In this document: positions 17,040 through 26,176 of the stretch, in pieces
Position numbering within the stretch: position 1 is the stretch's first letter
Layout of the letters: each line of letters opens with the position of its first letter
Translations under genes and position numbers: made by a program
Assembly (NCBI GenBank): GCA_015233155.1
Contig: JADFYG010000017.1
Coordinates: 1-64,000, forward strand
Length of the DNA stretch: 64,000 nt
Source of the DNA: Candidatus Rifleibacteriota bacterium
GTDB taxonomy: Bacteria; Muiribacteriota; Ozemobacteria; Ozemobacterales; Ozemobacteraceae
Direction of reading: 5' to 3'
The notes under the pieces: model-generated
The model's database searches: none
What the model was told of the DNA's origin: nothing
What the model saw: only the letters and a program-made list of their open reading frames with translations

Positions 17040-18134
17040 ATGAGCGAATTCGCAGTTTTTTCAGATGTAATGTTCGATTCCGAATCCATAGGATTGGCTG
17101 AAACGATGACGGCATTGTCTGAGCCGGTGAAGATCGTGATTGAGTCAGATACGGAAGCAAAAACTGGTGAAATCATCTATTTTGGCCTCTCGACTTCCGT
17201 GGGCGATATCATGGAGACCAAAGGACGCGTCTTCGCAGTTACCCCGAAAGAAGGTGGCTTCGCCTTGACCATTGACGTTCTGGAAGTCGACGCCGCAATG
17301 ACGGCTGTCGCCATATCATGTCTGAAAGCGGGCGAAGAGGCCGCATCAAGCGGCGGAGGCCCTATATGGGGTATTGGTTTGAAGCAGACCAATAATACCT
17401 ACGCCGTACTCGTGAATGCTCCTGCAGGATTATTAAACGCTGCACAGTTGTCCAAATTGGGTGAATTAGCCGCGAAGGGTGCGGGAGTAGCTAAGCTCAC
17501 TCATGCTCAGCGAGTGATATTGTTGATCCCCCTTGAAAGAACCGAAGAAATCCGTGCGGAGCTTACCTCTGTTGGTTTACAGGTTGGTGTTTTGCATAAG
17601 GGTGTCCGGAATGTTCGCGCCTGTTGCGGTGCCTTATGCAGATTCTCTCAAAACACGGATGCAATTGGCACAGCTCTGGCCATCGACAAGGCCCTTTATG
17701 GACGCGGGGTGAAATTCGATGTCAAGCTGGCAATATCCGACTGCATGCGCAACTGCTCGGAAAGCTACTGCAGTGACATCGGTCTGATCGGCGGGAACGG
17801 TGGCTATCGTATGGTTGTTGGTGGCCGCGGAAGTCAGATTCCATTTCGGGCAATCCAACTGGCCGATGGAATCAAATCCGAAGATGTACCCGCAGCAGTA
17901 ACGGAAGTCGTGGACTGGTATGAAAAAAATGCCAAGGAAGATGAACGATTCTGGAAATTGCTGGTTCGCATGGGCGAAGCGGAAGCAAAAAAACATGATC
18001 TTTCAGCCATCGAAAACTCCATGGCCTCTTTGGGCGATGGTGTCGATGAACTTGAACGCTTCCGCGATCAGTTGGCGCGAATGGCGGCAGTTCGTATGAT
18101 GAAAAAAGAGATCAGTTTTTGCCGTCACAACTAA
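17040..18134 (+). CDS. nitrite/sulfite reductase-like siroheme Fe-S protein with an extra N-terminal domain
   Basis: The 364-aa protein has an N-terminal beta-rich domain of about 95 residues (TGEIIYFGLSTSVGDIMETKG, FAVTPKEGGF). A ferredoxin-like half domain follows (YAVLVNAPAGLLNAAQLSKL at about 121-140). The siroheme/[4Fe-4S] module comes next with VRACCGALC (C195, C196, C200) and SDCMRNC (C235, C239), then SDIGLIGGNGGYRMVVGG. The CX3C motif is canonical; the first Cys motif is slightly unusual. A single small reductase repeat without a partner subunit resembles small, poorly characterised sulfite reductase-like proteins. The neighbouring gene, 19 bp downstream, is a soluble histidine kinase, so a sensory role (sulfite, nitrite or NO) is as plausible as an enzymatic one. 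The C-terminal 60 residues are helical. Confidence 0.75.
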   Translation: MSEFAVFSDVMFDSESIGLAETMTALSEPVKIVIESDTEAKTGEIIYFGLSTSVGDIMETKGRVFAVTPKEGGFALTIDVLEVDAAMTAVAISCLKAGEEAASSGGGPIWGIGLKQTNNTYAVLVNAPAGLLNAAQLSKLGELAAKGAGVAKLTHAQRVILLIPLERTEEIRAELTSVGLQVGVLHKGVRNVRACCGALCRFSQNTDAIGTALAIDKALYGRGVKFDVKLAISDCMRNCSESYCSDIGLIGGNGGYRMVVGGRGSQIPFRAIQLADGIKSEDVPAAVTEVVDWYEKNAKEDERFWKLLVRMGEAEAKKHDLSAIENSMASLGDGVDELERFRDQLARMAAVRMMKKEISFCRHN

Positions 18135-18153
18135 TTCTATAAGGAGAGCAATC

Positions 18154-20337
18154 ATGCCGGTCGGAAGCCATAAAGACGCCTTCAAGGCGCATCAACTGGT
18201 AAAAAAACTCGTAGCCAAGGAAGCAAACACCATTCTTGCAGCCATGGCGGGAGATGTTCTCCTCGACTTCGTGAAAAGCCAGCGCCAGATTAATTTAAGA
18301 GGGGCCGCATCTGTCCTTCCGCCGGATACCACCGCTTATGACCCGGAAAAAGTGTCAGCGGCCCTGCAGGCTGTCGGAAGCCTTTGTGGTCTCTGTGAAG
18401 AAGCCCATGATGATGCCTGTTTCGTCAATCAGGCGCGACGGGTGCTGATCGCGGCAAAAACCGGAATAGATCTCGGTCTTCAGTTCGATGGAAAGAAAAG
18501 CCTTGACGATCTGATAGCCGAAGCAGAGCGTCTTTCCGCGGCAAAGCGCCAGACGGAAAAATCTCAAGCTCCGGCATCTTCTTCCACCTCATCGGAGAGC
18601 CCGCAATTACTCCCTTCAGAGCAGCCTGGGGCCGGTGAAAATACTCTTTTGCACCAGGAACTGGAAACCCTGCGCGAAAAGGACATTTTCCGAAGCACCC
18701 TCATAGACGAGGTGGTTGCGACTATCAAGAAGGTGGCTGATGGCAACTACGCAGCCGAAATGCCTGTTCATGAGGATGAACAACTCGGAAAACTCGCTAC
18801 CTCATTCAATATAATGCTGAAAGCGATGCAGGCAACCATGTCGCATCTTGATCAACTTGTGAATGCGCGAAATGCCGAGTTGAAACATATCATGAATACA
18901 GTTCCTGTCGGCCTGCTTTCCCTGAATGCGGAATTCCGGATAAATCCTGAGCATTCACGTTCCGCCGAGCGAATGCTCGGAGTGGAAGGGCTTCGCGGAC
19001 GAGACTTCCTTGACCTGTTAGGTCTCACAAACAGAAGAGGTGATGAGCGGAAAGCACTGAAAGATTACCTTGAACTACTACAAATGGGAATAGTAAACCC
19101 CGACATGGACCGGCTCAATCCCTGCCCGGAACTGCAACTGCCGAAGGGTGGCTGGGTTCGTCTGCAGTATCACTTTCTGAATGCGGGTGTCGGCGGCCAG
19201 GATCTTCTGGTTGAAATGGAAGACATCAGCGAAACCAAGAGGTTGATCGCCCGCGTGGAAGCAACTCAAAGGGAAAGTGACCAGATAAAGGCCATTGCCG
19301 AGGCTCCTGATTTGTTTCGCGACTTTCTCGACGACATCCGCAAGATTCTCGATCATGCCGAGATATCCCTCGATGGCCTGGAAACCGCAACGGACAACAA
19401 AGATCGCGTAAATGACATGTTTCGCGGAGTGCATACGATCAAGGGAGTATCGGGAAGTTTTGGCATGATCGAGGTAGGCAGACATGCAGCCGCCCTTGAG
19501 GATGCACTGGGGCGTGCGAGAGAGCAGGAAAAACTTACATCCGTTTTTGTGACCGACATTCACGATGGACTGAAGCGGCTAGAGGAAGCGGTAGCCGAAA
19601 CGAAGAAGATATCGACACTGATACTCGGTGATGAAAGCGCAATATCGGGGCCGGTGTTACGGATTCCGCTCACTAACATAAAACAGCTGGAACGATTGGT
19701 GCGAAAGAGCGAACTGTCAGAAGGGTTTCGTACTGATGTGGCCGGAAAATTACGAGAGCTTCAGCAGATTCCCGCCAAAAAAGGCCTGGAACGAACCACG
19801 CGCCTTGTGCCGGGGTTGATATCACGATTGGAAAAGAGTGTTAATTTCTGCTTAAAAGGGGAGGAAATCCCCATTCATTATGAACTTGCCCAGGAATTGA
19901 ACGGGCCACTGGCTCATCTCCTGCGCAATGCCTTTGACCACGGCGTCGAAGGAGCGGAACAACGTGTCGCCGCCGGAAAACAGGAGCAGGGCTGCGTTAC
20001 AGTTTCCGTTCGTCAGATTGAACACTGGCTTGAAATATCGGTGGAAGATGATGGCAAGGGGCTTGATCCGGAAATACTGCGGGCAAGTGCGGTGCGCAAA
20101 GGAATACTGTCGCCCGAGTCAGCCAAAGGACTTTCGGAAGACGAATGCCGCAAATTGATATTCCGCCCTGGTTTTTCAACGACAGAATCGGTAAGCGACG
20201 TTTCCGGACGCGGCGTCGGAATGGATGTGGTGCAGACAACGATATCAAAGCTGGGCGGAGATATAACCATAGATTCCACCCCGGGAGTCGGAAGCCGTTT
20301 CACTTTGCGCGTGCCGTCTGTAGTGGTATGTGAATGA
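18154..20337 (+). CDS. cytoplasmic CheA-like hybrid kinase (HAMP-PAS-HPt-HATPase)
   Basis: The 727-aa product has no membrane segment. An N-terminal helical domain (1-130) carries C78, C81 and C89 in LCGLCEEAHDDAC, a possible metal site. A Ser-rich linker at 138-160 is followed by a HAMP-like helix pair (about 185-245), a PAS domain (about 245-360), and an HPt domain with the phospho-acceptor H427 in GVHTIKGVSGSFG. A CheA-type HATPase (about 575-725) follows: LRNAFDHGVE (N box), DDGKGLD (G1), SGRGVGMDVV (G2) and GVGSRFTLRVP. It ends there, so the CheW-like P5 domain of CheA is missing. Pairing with the reductase-like gene just upstream (AAGGAG precedes this ATG) suggests a two-protein redox or anion sensor. 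No response regulator is adjacent. Confidence 0.85.
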   Translation: MPVGSHKDAFKAHQLVKKLVAKEANTILAAMAGDVLLDFVKSQRQINLRGAASVLPPDTTAYDPEKVSAALQAVGSLCGLCEEAHDDACFVNQARRVLIAAKTGIDLGLQFDGKKSLDDLIAEAERLSAAKRQTEKSQAPASSSTSSESPQLLPSEQPGAGENTLLHQELETLREKDIFRSTLIDEVVATIKKVADGNYAAEMPVHEDEQLGKLATSFNIMLKAMQATMSHLDQLVNARNAELKHIMNTVPVGLLSLNAEFRINPEHSRSAERMLGVEGLRGRDFLDLLGLTNRRGDERKALKDYLELLQMGIVNPDMDRLNPCPELQLPKGGWVRLQYHFLNAGVGGQDLLVEMEDISETKRLIARVEATQRESDQIKAIAEAPDLFRDFLDDIRKILDHAEISLDGLETATDNKDRVNDMFRGVHTIKGVSGSFGMIEVGRHAAALEDALGRAREQEKLTSVFVTDIHDGLKRLEEAVAETKKISTLILGDESAISGPVLRIPLTNIKQLERLVRKSELSEGFRTDVAGKLRELQQIPAKKGLERTTRLVPGLISRLEKSVNFCLKGEEIPIHYELAQELNGPLAHLLRNAFDHGVEGAEQRVAAGKQEQGCVTVSVRQIEHWLEISVEDDGKGLDPEILRASAVRKGILSPESAKGLSEDECRKLIFRPGFSTTESVSDVSGRGVGMDVVQTTISKLGGDITIDSTPGVGSRFTLRVPSVVVCE

Positions 20338-20437
20338 TGGAAGATACTTGAGCCTGCCCGAAACGAGAATAATGTTTACGCGGCGGACGGAACGTATTAA
20401 CATGGGCGAGGATGAATTCATTCCTGCCGAGGAGTAA
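20330..20437 (+). CDS. possible 35-aa protein bridging the kinase and hydrolase genes
   Basis: A GTG at 20330 overlaps the kinase stop (GTGAATGA). The frame reads VNDGRYLSLPETRIMF, then TRRTERINMGEDEF and IPAEE, and stops 3 bp before the hydrolase ATG. Its last codons supply the GAGGAG ribosome-binding site of that gene. The tight fit on both sides hints at a real, translationally coupled small gene, but no family is recognised and there is no Shine-Dalgarno of its own. Confidence 0.3.
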   Translation: MNDGRYLSLPETRIMFTRRTERINMGEDEFIPAEE

Positions 20438-20440
20438 GTA

Positions 20441-21289
20441 ATGTCACCCGTTTCCCGAACCGCCTCCATAACTCTTTTCGATACCCGTCTTTCCTACCTC
20501 GAGGTCGGCGACGGCAAACCTGTTCTATTACTACACGGAAATCCCGGCGGAAAGGCGGAGTTCAAGCCCTTCGCTGAATCTCTGGCCACCGCCGGCGCAT
20601 TCCGAATTTTCGTCTTCGATCGACCCGGCCACGGGAATAGCGAGGAGTTGCTTCCGGAGACTCCGGATGCATGGATAGATGCCGAGGCTTTTTCTGAAGC
20701 CATCCGGAAGTTATGCGGCGGAAAAGCTTACGTAATCGGCTATTCACTTGGGGCTTTCACTGCGTTAAAAATAGCAATCCGCCACCCGGAACTGATTTCC
20801 GGCCTCGGACTCATAGCTCCATTTGTCGTTCCGCCTGACCCGGGCGAACAGCCGTCCAGAATCCCATCTCTGGCACGCGGAGCCGTTTTAGGAACCATTC
20901 TCGGCATCGCAATGCCCATGTTTGCCCCCGGAAAGGTGCGCAGCCATGTTACCCGCGTATATGAGCCTGACAAGGCCCCTGAAGAGTTTATCGATGATCG
21001 TGTGAATGAGTACGGGCGATTTGAGCACATGATGGCCACGATGCAGGATAAAAACGATATGTTGCAGCTGCTTAAGGATGTCCATGAAAAAATGAAGGAT
21101 ATTCGCCTTCCAGTGATGGCGGTAAGCGGGACTCGGGATGCAATTTGCGATGCGAATGCTCAGCTCGAAAAGATCGGAATTACAGGCAGCTGTGAAAAAA
21201 CGCTGATCGAGAACGCTGGCCATGCGCTGCCGTTCACACACACGGCCCAGATCGTCGAACTGCTGAAAGCGCACATCGCCAAAAGCTGA
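20441..21289 (+). CDS. alpha/beta-fold hydrolase
   Basis: The 282-aa soluble enzyme has a complete alpha/beta hydrolase signature. The oxyanion-hole motif is LLLHGNPGG, the strand-turn motif is FDRPGHGNS, and the nucleophile elbow is GYSLGA (S102). The acid is the Asp in SGTRDAICD and the base is the His in NAGHALPF. A helical lid lies at about 130-200. Substrate cannot be predicted; the family includes esterases, haloperoxidase-like enzymes and C-C hydrolases. GAGGAG, 6 nt before the ATG, fixes the start. It follows the kinase gene on the same strand and may share its transcript. Confidence 0.88.
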   Translation: MSPVSRTASITLFDTRLSYLEVGDGKPVLLLHGNPGGKAEFKPFAESLATAGAFRIFVFDRPGHGNSEELLPETPDAWIDAEAFSEAIRKLCGGKAYVIGYSLGAFTALKIAIRHPELISGLGLIAPFVVPPDPGEQPSRIPSLARGAVLGTILGIAMPMFAPGKVRSHVTRVYEPDKAPEEFIDDRVNEYGRFEHMMATMQDKNDMLQLLKDVHEKMKDIRLPVMAVSGTRDAICDANAQLEKIGITGSCEKTLIENAGHALPFTHTAQIVELLKAHIAKS

Positions 21290-21312
21290 TCTGACAGCGT
21301 AATTTGGGGATA

Positions 21313-24039
21313 CTACCGAAGTTTCAGCGAGTGTCCTTCTGAAACTATTATTCCGGATTTCAGTTTTCGATATGGAATAATTTCCACGGTGACCTCTTCT
21401 CCCCCGGTTATCGTCGGAAATGAGCCGGAGAAGCTGGCAATAAAAGTCTTTCCGGATGCCTTGATCAACAGGCTTCCATCTTCATTCACTTTTTCAAGTT
21501 TTCCATCCATGCGGCACATATGACCCATGACGAATCCAGTTCGAATTCCGTCGGCACCAATGGCAGGCTGTTCGATCTTATTTTTCGGGGTTCCGGTCGC
21601 GTCATCGGCAGAATCGGAGGATTTGAGAAACAAGCTGGGAGCGAGTGCAAGCACGAAAATCAGCAGACCGTAACCGATTACCGTTTTCAGAGTGGCGAAC
21701 AATCCGCCTCTGCCGGCATAAAGAGGTGAGTCGGGTAAAGCAGGCGAACGCCACGCCACTTCATTCCGTCTCAACTGATTTCGCATTTCAGAAACCGCAT
21801 ATGGCTTCGGCTTGGAGACAGATGAATCAGAGATCGGCAATGGCGATGTCTTTTGATCCTGGTTCGGCTGCTTCACGGGAGAAGACTGAGTTATCGTTGA
21901 AGCGGCCGTCACGGAAGTGGTCTTCTCTTTTTGGTCCGCGTTCTTGCTGCCTTCCGCGGAGTATGTTTTCGAATCGTTAATTTCAGGTGGTTTATCCAGA
22001 TTCAGTTTGAGAAGCAAGTCAAAAAGATCGATACGTGCCTGGGCAACCAGCATGCTTACTGATGGGCTGGGCATGCGCCGAATGTTATCAAGCGCGTCCA
22101 GGATTTCCTGGCTCGGATTGTTCTGAAGAACAGTCAGAATCTGACGGGCAATATCAGGATTCGTTTCTTTTTCAAGTGTTTCAATAAGGAGGCGAATAAC
22201 ACTCTTGATCGGTGCGAAGAACAGCGATGCCGTTGCACTGGCACGCTGGGCGGGATCAGACGAATGAAGCATTTTTCCGAGCGTGGAAATGGCGGCACGT
22301 TCGTCTACGGTAAACGCGAATCGCACAGCCTGAGCACGCACGGAAGGGGCTTCTATGGACAACAACACAGGGAGGCGTTGCACCAGGCGATTGCGGTCAC
22401 AGCGTTCTATCAACCTGAAACCGGCGGCCTGAAGTGCCGAATCACCTGAATCCAGTGCGGCTTCGGCTACCGGCAAATCGTCTGAAGAAGGTGGAAAACG
22501 GGTAAGTGCCATAATTGCAGCACGCCTGCACCCTCCTTCACCACGTAAAGCCTCTTTCCGAATCCAGTCGATCCACTGGACCGCATCGGCAGGCTCTACA
22601 TTCCAAAGCCACTCCCTCTTTTCATCACTGGAAAGATCACGCGGATTGGCCGCTTTTGAGGTGATTTGCGAACTTCCCGATGGCGCGGCGCCTGCCTGAG
22701 AAATTATCGAAGACAAAGTCCCGGGGATATTGGATCCCTTTGGAGAAGAGGCGGAGCCGTCGGGTAAGTGCCGGGCGTCAGAAACGGAAACAGCTTTGGC
22801 TGACGATGTTTTCGATGAAACGCTGTCCTTTGCAGCAACTTTGTCGCCTTCCGGGAGAGGTTTTCCCTGGGATGCGATACTTGTTGCGGAAATCTTTCCG
22901 GAAAGCCTTTTAGCGATTTCCTCCGTTGCGGGGTCCAAAGAAAGACGTTGAACGAATGCGGCGACCTCAGGTATTTTCAGATTGGCGGCCAGCCACGCTT
23001 CCGCCGAGGCGCTACGCTCTTTGTCGGCAACAGTCAATTTGACCTCAAGATCGAGCAGGAACTTGTTCAGACGCTCTTTCTGCCAAAGAGCAAGAAGAGC
23101 TTTCGGCTCTGTTTCAGCCTCGGACAGTACACCTGAACTTCTGAGCGTCTCGCACACAGTCCTGAAAATACGATTGAGCCCCTTCTTCAGAGGTGGCGGC
23201 ACCATATCTATCAGATCGAGAATGCGGAGCACCGTATCGAGTTCAGGATTGCATGCGAGAATCGTTTCAATCGCAGTGACAACCTCGGAATCCTTTTCTT
23301 CTGAAAGCACCGTGAGAAGCATCTCGCGCACACGCTGAAACGGAAAGAAAAAGGCTTCGCGTATGCCGGCAAGTCGTGCTTCCGGGTTACGTGACACCAA
23401 TATTTCGGAGAGATGGGCGAGCGCTTCCTCGAAATCGATTCTTTGCAGGGCCAGGATGGCTCGGCCACGTACGAGTGGCTGATCGGATGCAAGCAGAGGA
23501 GGAAGCAGTGGAGCGACTTCGCCGGGAGCAAGGATTTCCAGGGCTTCAAGAACCGGAAAAGCCACGTTGGGTACAGCTGAACATGAAGCGGCGGCGCCGG
23601 ATGTCTGCCCGAATGGCGTTATCCCTTCGAGCCAGCCTTTCAGAATGGCAGCATCACGAGCCTTTCCGAAGCGAGCGAGGAATTCAGCGGCGGCGGGTCG
23701 CAGATCTTCAGCGAGTGCATTCGGTTCGTTTCGAATCATTTCGAGAAGCTTTGGAACTTCGGAAGGAGTCGGCACTAAAAGAGATTCACGCAAAAATCCA
23801 TCTGAAGATGCATCGGCTGGTGTTTTTTCACCGAGGCGCGCCTGAATACGTGTAACCGCCTGCGAAGCGAACAGTGCAATTTCGCGGTCGGCATCGAATG
23901 TCATTTCGCGCAGCATGCGCAATGCCGAGCGATCAGAAGAAATTCGGGAAAGCTGAACAATCGCGGAAACCCGCGCACTGCGTTTCGGAGATGAAAGCTG
24001 CGTCAACAGGCTATCTACAGGCTTTTCCTCATCGCTCAC
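21313..24039 (-). CDS. HEAT-repeat protein with one C-terminal membrane helix
   Basis: The 908-aa protein consists mainly of HEAT/PBS-like helical repeats, in two blocks (about 10-385 and about 470-680) separated by a Ser/Ala-rich linker. A second low-complexity Ser/Thr/Pro/Gln stretch (about 690-755) precedes one hydrophobic helix (VIGYGLLIFVLALAPSLFL). A C-terminal beta domain of about 90 residues follows (CRMDGKLEKVNEDGSLLIK, EEVTVEIIPYRKL). With the N-terminus inside, the repeats would be cytoplasmic and the small beta domain periplasmic, so it may scaffold an envelope complex. It is convergent with the upstream hydrolase. No specific family name can be given. Confidence 0.75.
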   Translation of the reverse strand: MSDEEKPVDSLLTQLSSPKRSARVSAIVQLSRISSDRSALRMLREMTFDADREIALFASQAVTRIQARLGEKTPADASSDGFLRESLLVPTPSEVPKLLEMIRNEPNALAEDLRPAAAEFLARFGKARDAAILKGWLEGITPFGQTSGAAASCSAVPNVAFPVLEALEILAPGEVAPLLPPLLASDQPLVRGRAILALQRIDFEEALAHLSEILVSRNPEARLAGIREAFFFPFQRVREMLLTVLSEEKDSEVVTAIETILACNPELDTVLRILDLIDMVPPPLKKGLNRIFRTVCETLRSSGVLSEAETEPKALLALWQKERLNKFLLDLEVKLTVADKERSASAEAWLAANLKIPEVAAFVQRLSLDPATEEIAKRLSGKISATSIASQGKPLPEGDKVAAKDSVSSKTSSAKAVSVSDARHLPDGSASSPKGSNIPGTLSSIISQAGAAPSGSSQITSKAANPRDLSSDEKREWLWNVEPADAVQWIDWIRKEALRGEGGCRRAAIMALTRFPPSSDDLPVAEAALDSGDSALQAAGFRLIERCDRNRLVQRLPVLLSIEAPSVRAQAVRFAFTVDERAAISTLGKMLHSSDPAQRASATASLFFAPIKSVIRLLIETLEKETNPDIARQILTVLQNNPSQEILDALDNIRRMPSPSVSMLVAQARIDLFDLLLKLNLDKPPEINDSKTYSAEGSKNADQKEKTTSVTAASTITQSSPVKQPNQDQKTSPLPISDSSVSKPKPYAVSEMRNQLRRNEVAWRSPALPDSPLYAGRGGLFATLKTVIGYGLLIFVLALAPSLFLKSSDSADDATGTPKNKIEQPAIGADGIRTGFVMGHMCRMDGKLEKVNEDGSLLIKASGKTFIASFSGSFPTITGGEEVTVEIIPYRKLKSGIIVSEGHSLKLR

Positions 24040-24056
24040 ACGATTTTACCTTCCAA

Positions 24057-24250
24057 TAATGGGGTCACACAACAAAAACAAAAGAAACAAAATGGGGTCA
24101 GACCCCATTTTTCCATTTTTTCCTGCCAACTATTCTTTCTATATGGCCACTGCACGAGGTATTCTTGGCATCTATGAATCATAGAGCATGCGAATGGCCG
24201 CTGTCAATTAAATGGTAGCCGACCCCATTATCCCCCATTTTCCATTTTCT
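24057..24250. repeat. cluster of GGGGTC/GACCCC palindromic motifs
   Basis: The perfect palindrome TGGGGTCAGACCCCA sits at 24093-24107 with AT-rich arms. A half copy AATGGGGTCA lies at 24057-24066 and an inverted half GACCCCATT at 24221-24229. The companion motif ATTTTCCATTTT follows two of them. Such motifs are dispersed in some bacterial genomes; here they fill the gap between divergent genes. They may be a small non-autonomous repeat family or protein-binding sites. Confidence 0.55.
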
Positions 24251-24337
24251 ATCCGAATCTTGCGTATCCATTTGGAAAAGAGTAGCATACACGCAATCTA
24301 ACAGCCGCATTTGCGGCTTCATAAGGAGCAGATTCTC

Positions 24338-25102
24338 ATGCTAACTCTTTTTCCAAAACTGTCACACTTTCTGACAATGACCGATTCGCCATCCAGGCGG
24401 AGGGGAACATTGATCGCCACTGCCGTTATTGTTCTGACAGTGCTTCTTGCGGGCCCGTTCGCGCCCGTGCTGAGTGCATCCGACGTATGGGAGGCATACG
24501 AGATCAATGCCCAATACCGTGGAGGTGTGAAACAAGGCTTCCAGGAACTTGGCTGCGCCGTGGCCTGGTACAACGATCTTTCACCAACAGAACACCAGAT
24601 AATGCTTCACGCATGTGTGAAACATCCGAAGGAAAAGAACCAGTATTACTCGTTCAGATTGAATATGGCCTATACCGTCAACAAAGCCGGTTGCATAATT
24701 ACGCGTCAAAGCGAAGCCTGGTTCGAAAAATTTGAGCCGGATCATCAGGAGCAGATCAAGGATATGGTCATGCTGATGGCGATGACTCACGAAGGCCTCC
24801 TCCCTGCATCGGGCAATGGAATCATCCGGGTCGGTCAAACCGATCTGAAGATCAATCCTGCGTCGTTAACTCCCGGAAAAAAGCAGGAGCTGGAAGTGTT
24901 CCGACCCGGCAAAACACCCCTCGAAGGCAAATTCTTCCTCAAACCCGGAACCGGAGGCAAACCATTTGCTTTTGAAAAGTTCCGGTTCAAACGCGAGAAG
25001 ATCTCGATATCATTCGTAACGGTGCCCGTACTCGATATACAGAAGAAATATCAGAGCATGGCTCCGTTCAAGGATGTCGTCTTCGGCCAGGGAACGAAAT
25101 AA
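24338..25102 (+). CDS. exported or membrane-anchored protein of unknown function
   Basis: I chose the ATG at 24338 because AAGGAG lies 9 nt upstream; an in-frame TTG further up includes the Shine-Dalgarno itself. The 254-aa product has a hydrophobic segment at about 24-45 (LIATAVIVLTVLLAGPFAPVL) with an SAS-type cleavage site. A mature domain with conserved-looking Cys (LGCAVAWYND, MLHACVKHP, KAGCIITRQ) follows, and the C-terminus is beta-rich. Three Cys in an exported domain suggest a disulfide. No family is recognised. Confidence 0.7.
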   Translation: MLTLFPKLSHFLTMTDSPSRRRGTLIATAVIVLTVLLAGPFAPVLSASDVWEAYEINAQYRGGVKQGFQELGCAVAWYNDLSPTEHQIMLHACVKHPKEKNQYYSFRLNMAYTVNKAGCIITRQSEAWFEKFEPDHQEQIKDMVMLMAMTHEGLLPASGNGIIRVGQTDLKINPASLTPGKKQELEVFRPGKTPLEGKFFLKPGTGGKPFAFEKFRFKREKISISFVTVPVLDIQKKYQSMAPFKDVVFGQGTK

Positions 25103-25119
25103 CCGGATTCATCACTTAA

Positions 25120-25163
25120 AAATAGAAGCGGCGCCCATCAAAAAATGGGCGCCGCTTCTATTT
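25120..25163. terminator. bidirectional intrinsic terminator
   Basis: A 19-bp perfect stem (AAATAGAAGCGGCGCCCAT at 25120-25138 and its complement at 25145-25163) closes on a 6-nt loop. T-rich ends on both strands make it suitable for the two convergent genes that flank it. Confidence 0.85.
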
Positions 25164-25168
25164 AACAA

Positions 25169-26176
25169 TCAGAACTGAAGATTATCTTCGCGTGTCCATC
25201 CCTCTTTTTTCCCGTTGTTGAAAATGATCTCAAACCATTGGTAACGACCTATTTTCTTCACACTCTTGATCGTCACGATCGAACCCTTGGCGACCTTTCC
25301 AACCTGAATCCCCTTCGTCGAAGGCTCTGAGCGAACATGTGCATTAGGATCTGCAATAATAGTAGCCTCATGCGGTAATTTTCCGCCCGCGAAGCCCTTA
25401 ACCGTCTCGGATGGCGGCGCCGGCTTCGCAACAGCCATGCTAATCGTATTTGCCATTGTCTGGGCCTTTTTGGCCGCAATCTGAATTGATGCACTGCTGA
25501 TACTTGCAACTTTTCCGTCGGAAGTCATCAATCCCATCATCACCTCAGCAGGACCTACTGTCAAAAAGTCATCACGAGTCCAGCCGATCTTCCTGTTGAA
25601 ATCCCATTTTACTTTTGTCCAACCGTCTTTTCGATCCAGAACCAAGCCCCTGGTTCCAAGGTTTATCTGCATCAACGCTTTGGAAGTAGTGCCGGGATTT
25701 TCGCGTACCTTGGTCGCATTCGCGGCAGCATAAGCGAACCACCGTTCGCCGCTTGCCGGTGCCCATACCGTTTCACTAGCCTGTCCTGGCGCAATCGCCG
25801 CAAGCCCGCCAACGGGAGCAGCCATCTTAAGGGTTCCTCCGTCAACCGCCGCATTGCCGGTAATTCCATGAATGCCAGGGCCGGGCTGACCCGGCGTAAC
25901 CGGCACAGGGGCGGAATGCAGATCCGATCCTCCGGGAGCAGTTGCAGGCACAGCGACTGCCTGCGCACCACCCTGCACGGGCTGGGAGTTTCCAGACAGC
26001 GGAGACGTAGTCGCGGGAGTTCCCTTTATGACTTCTGTCATTCCTCCGACAATGCCACTCTTGCCGGAAGCGCTGCGCTCTTCGAGCTTGTGAAATGCCT
26101 TCGCACCAAAAAAGAGTCCCAGTCCGACGATCGAAACCATTACGACCAGAAGCGCTACCATTCTGACTTTTTTCAC
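25169..26176 (-). CDS. membrane-anchored protein with two bacterial SH3 domains
   Basis: The 335-aa protein has an N-terminal anchor (VRMVALLVVMVSIVGLGLFF) and then a long Pro/Gly/Ala-rich linker to about residue 145. Two SH3b domains follow: one with ANATKVRENPGTTSKALMQI and WTKVKWDFNRKIGWTRDDFL (about 152-205), and a second with IADPNAHVRSEPSTKGIQVG and YQWFEIIFNNGKKEGWTRED (about 272-333). SH3b domains usually bind peptidoglycan or peptides, so a periplasmic cell-wall role is likely. It is convergent with the preceding gene across a shared terminator. Confidence 0.85.
   Translation of the reverse strand: MKKVRMVALLVVMVSIVGLGLFFGAKAFHKLEERSASGKSGIVGGMTEVIKGTPATTSPLSGNSQPVQGGAQAVAVPATAPGGSDLHSAPVPVTPGQPGPGIHGITGNAAVDGGTLKMAAPVGGLAAIAPGQASETVWAPASGERWFAYAAANATKVRENPGTTSKALMQINLGTRGLVLDRKDGWTKVKWDFNRKIGWTRDDFLTVGPAEVMMGLMTSDGKVASISSASIQIAAKKAQTMANTISMAVAKPAPPSETVKGFAGGKLPHEATIIADPNAHVRSEPSTKGIQVGKVAKGSIVTIKSVKKIGRYQWFEIIFNNGKKEGWTREDNLQF

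Noticed and set aside
24311-24337. Extended TTG start of the 24338-25102 gene
   Set aside because: The extension would use the Shine-Dalgarno AAGGAG itself as coding sequence; the ATG at 24338 fits better.
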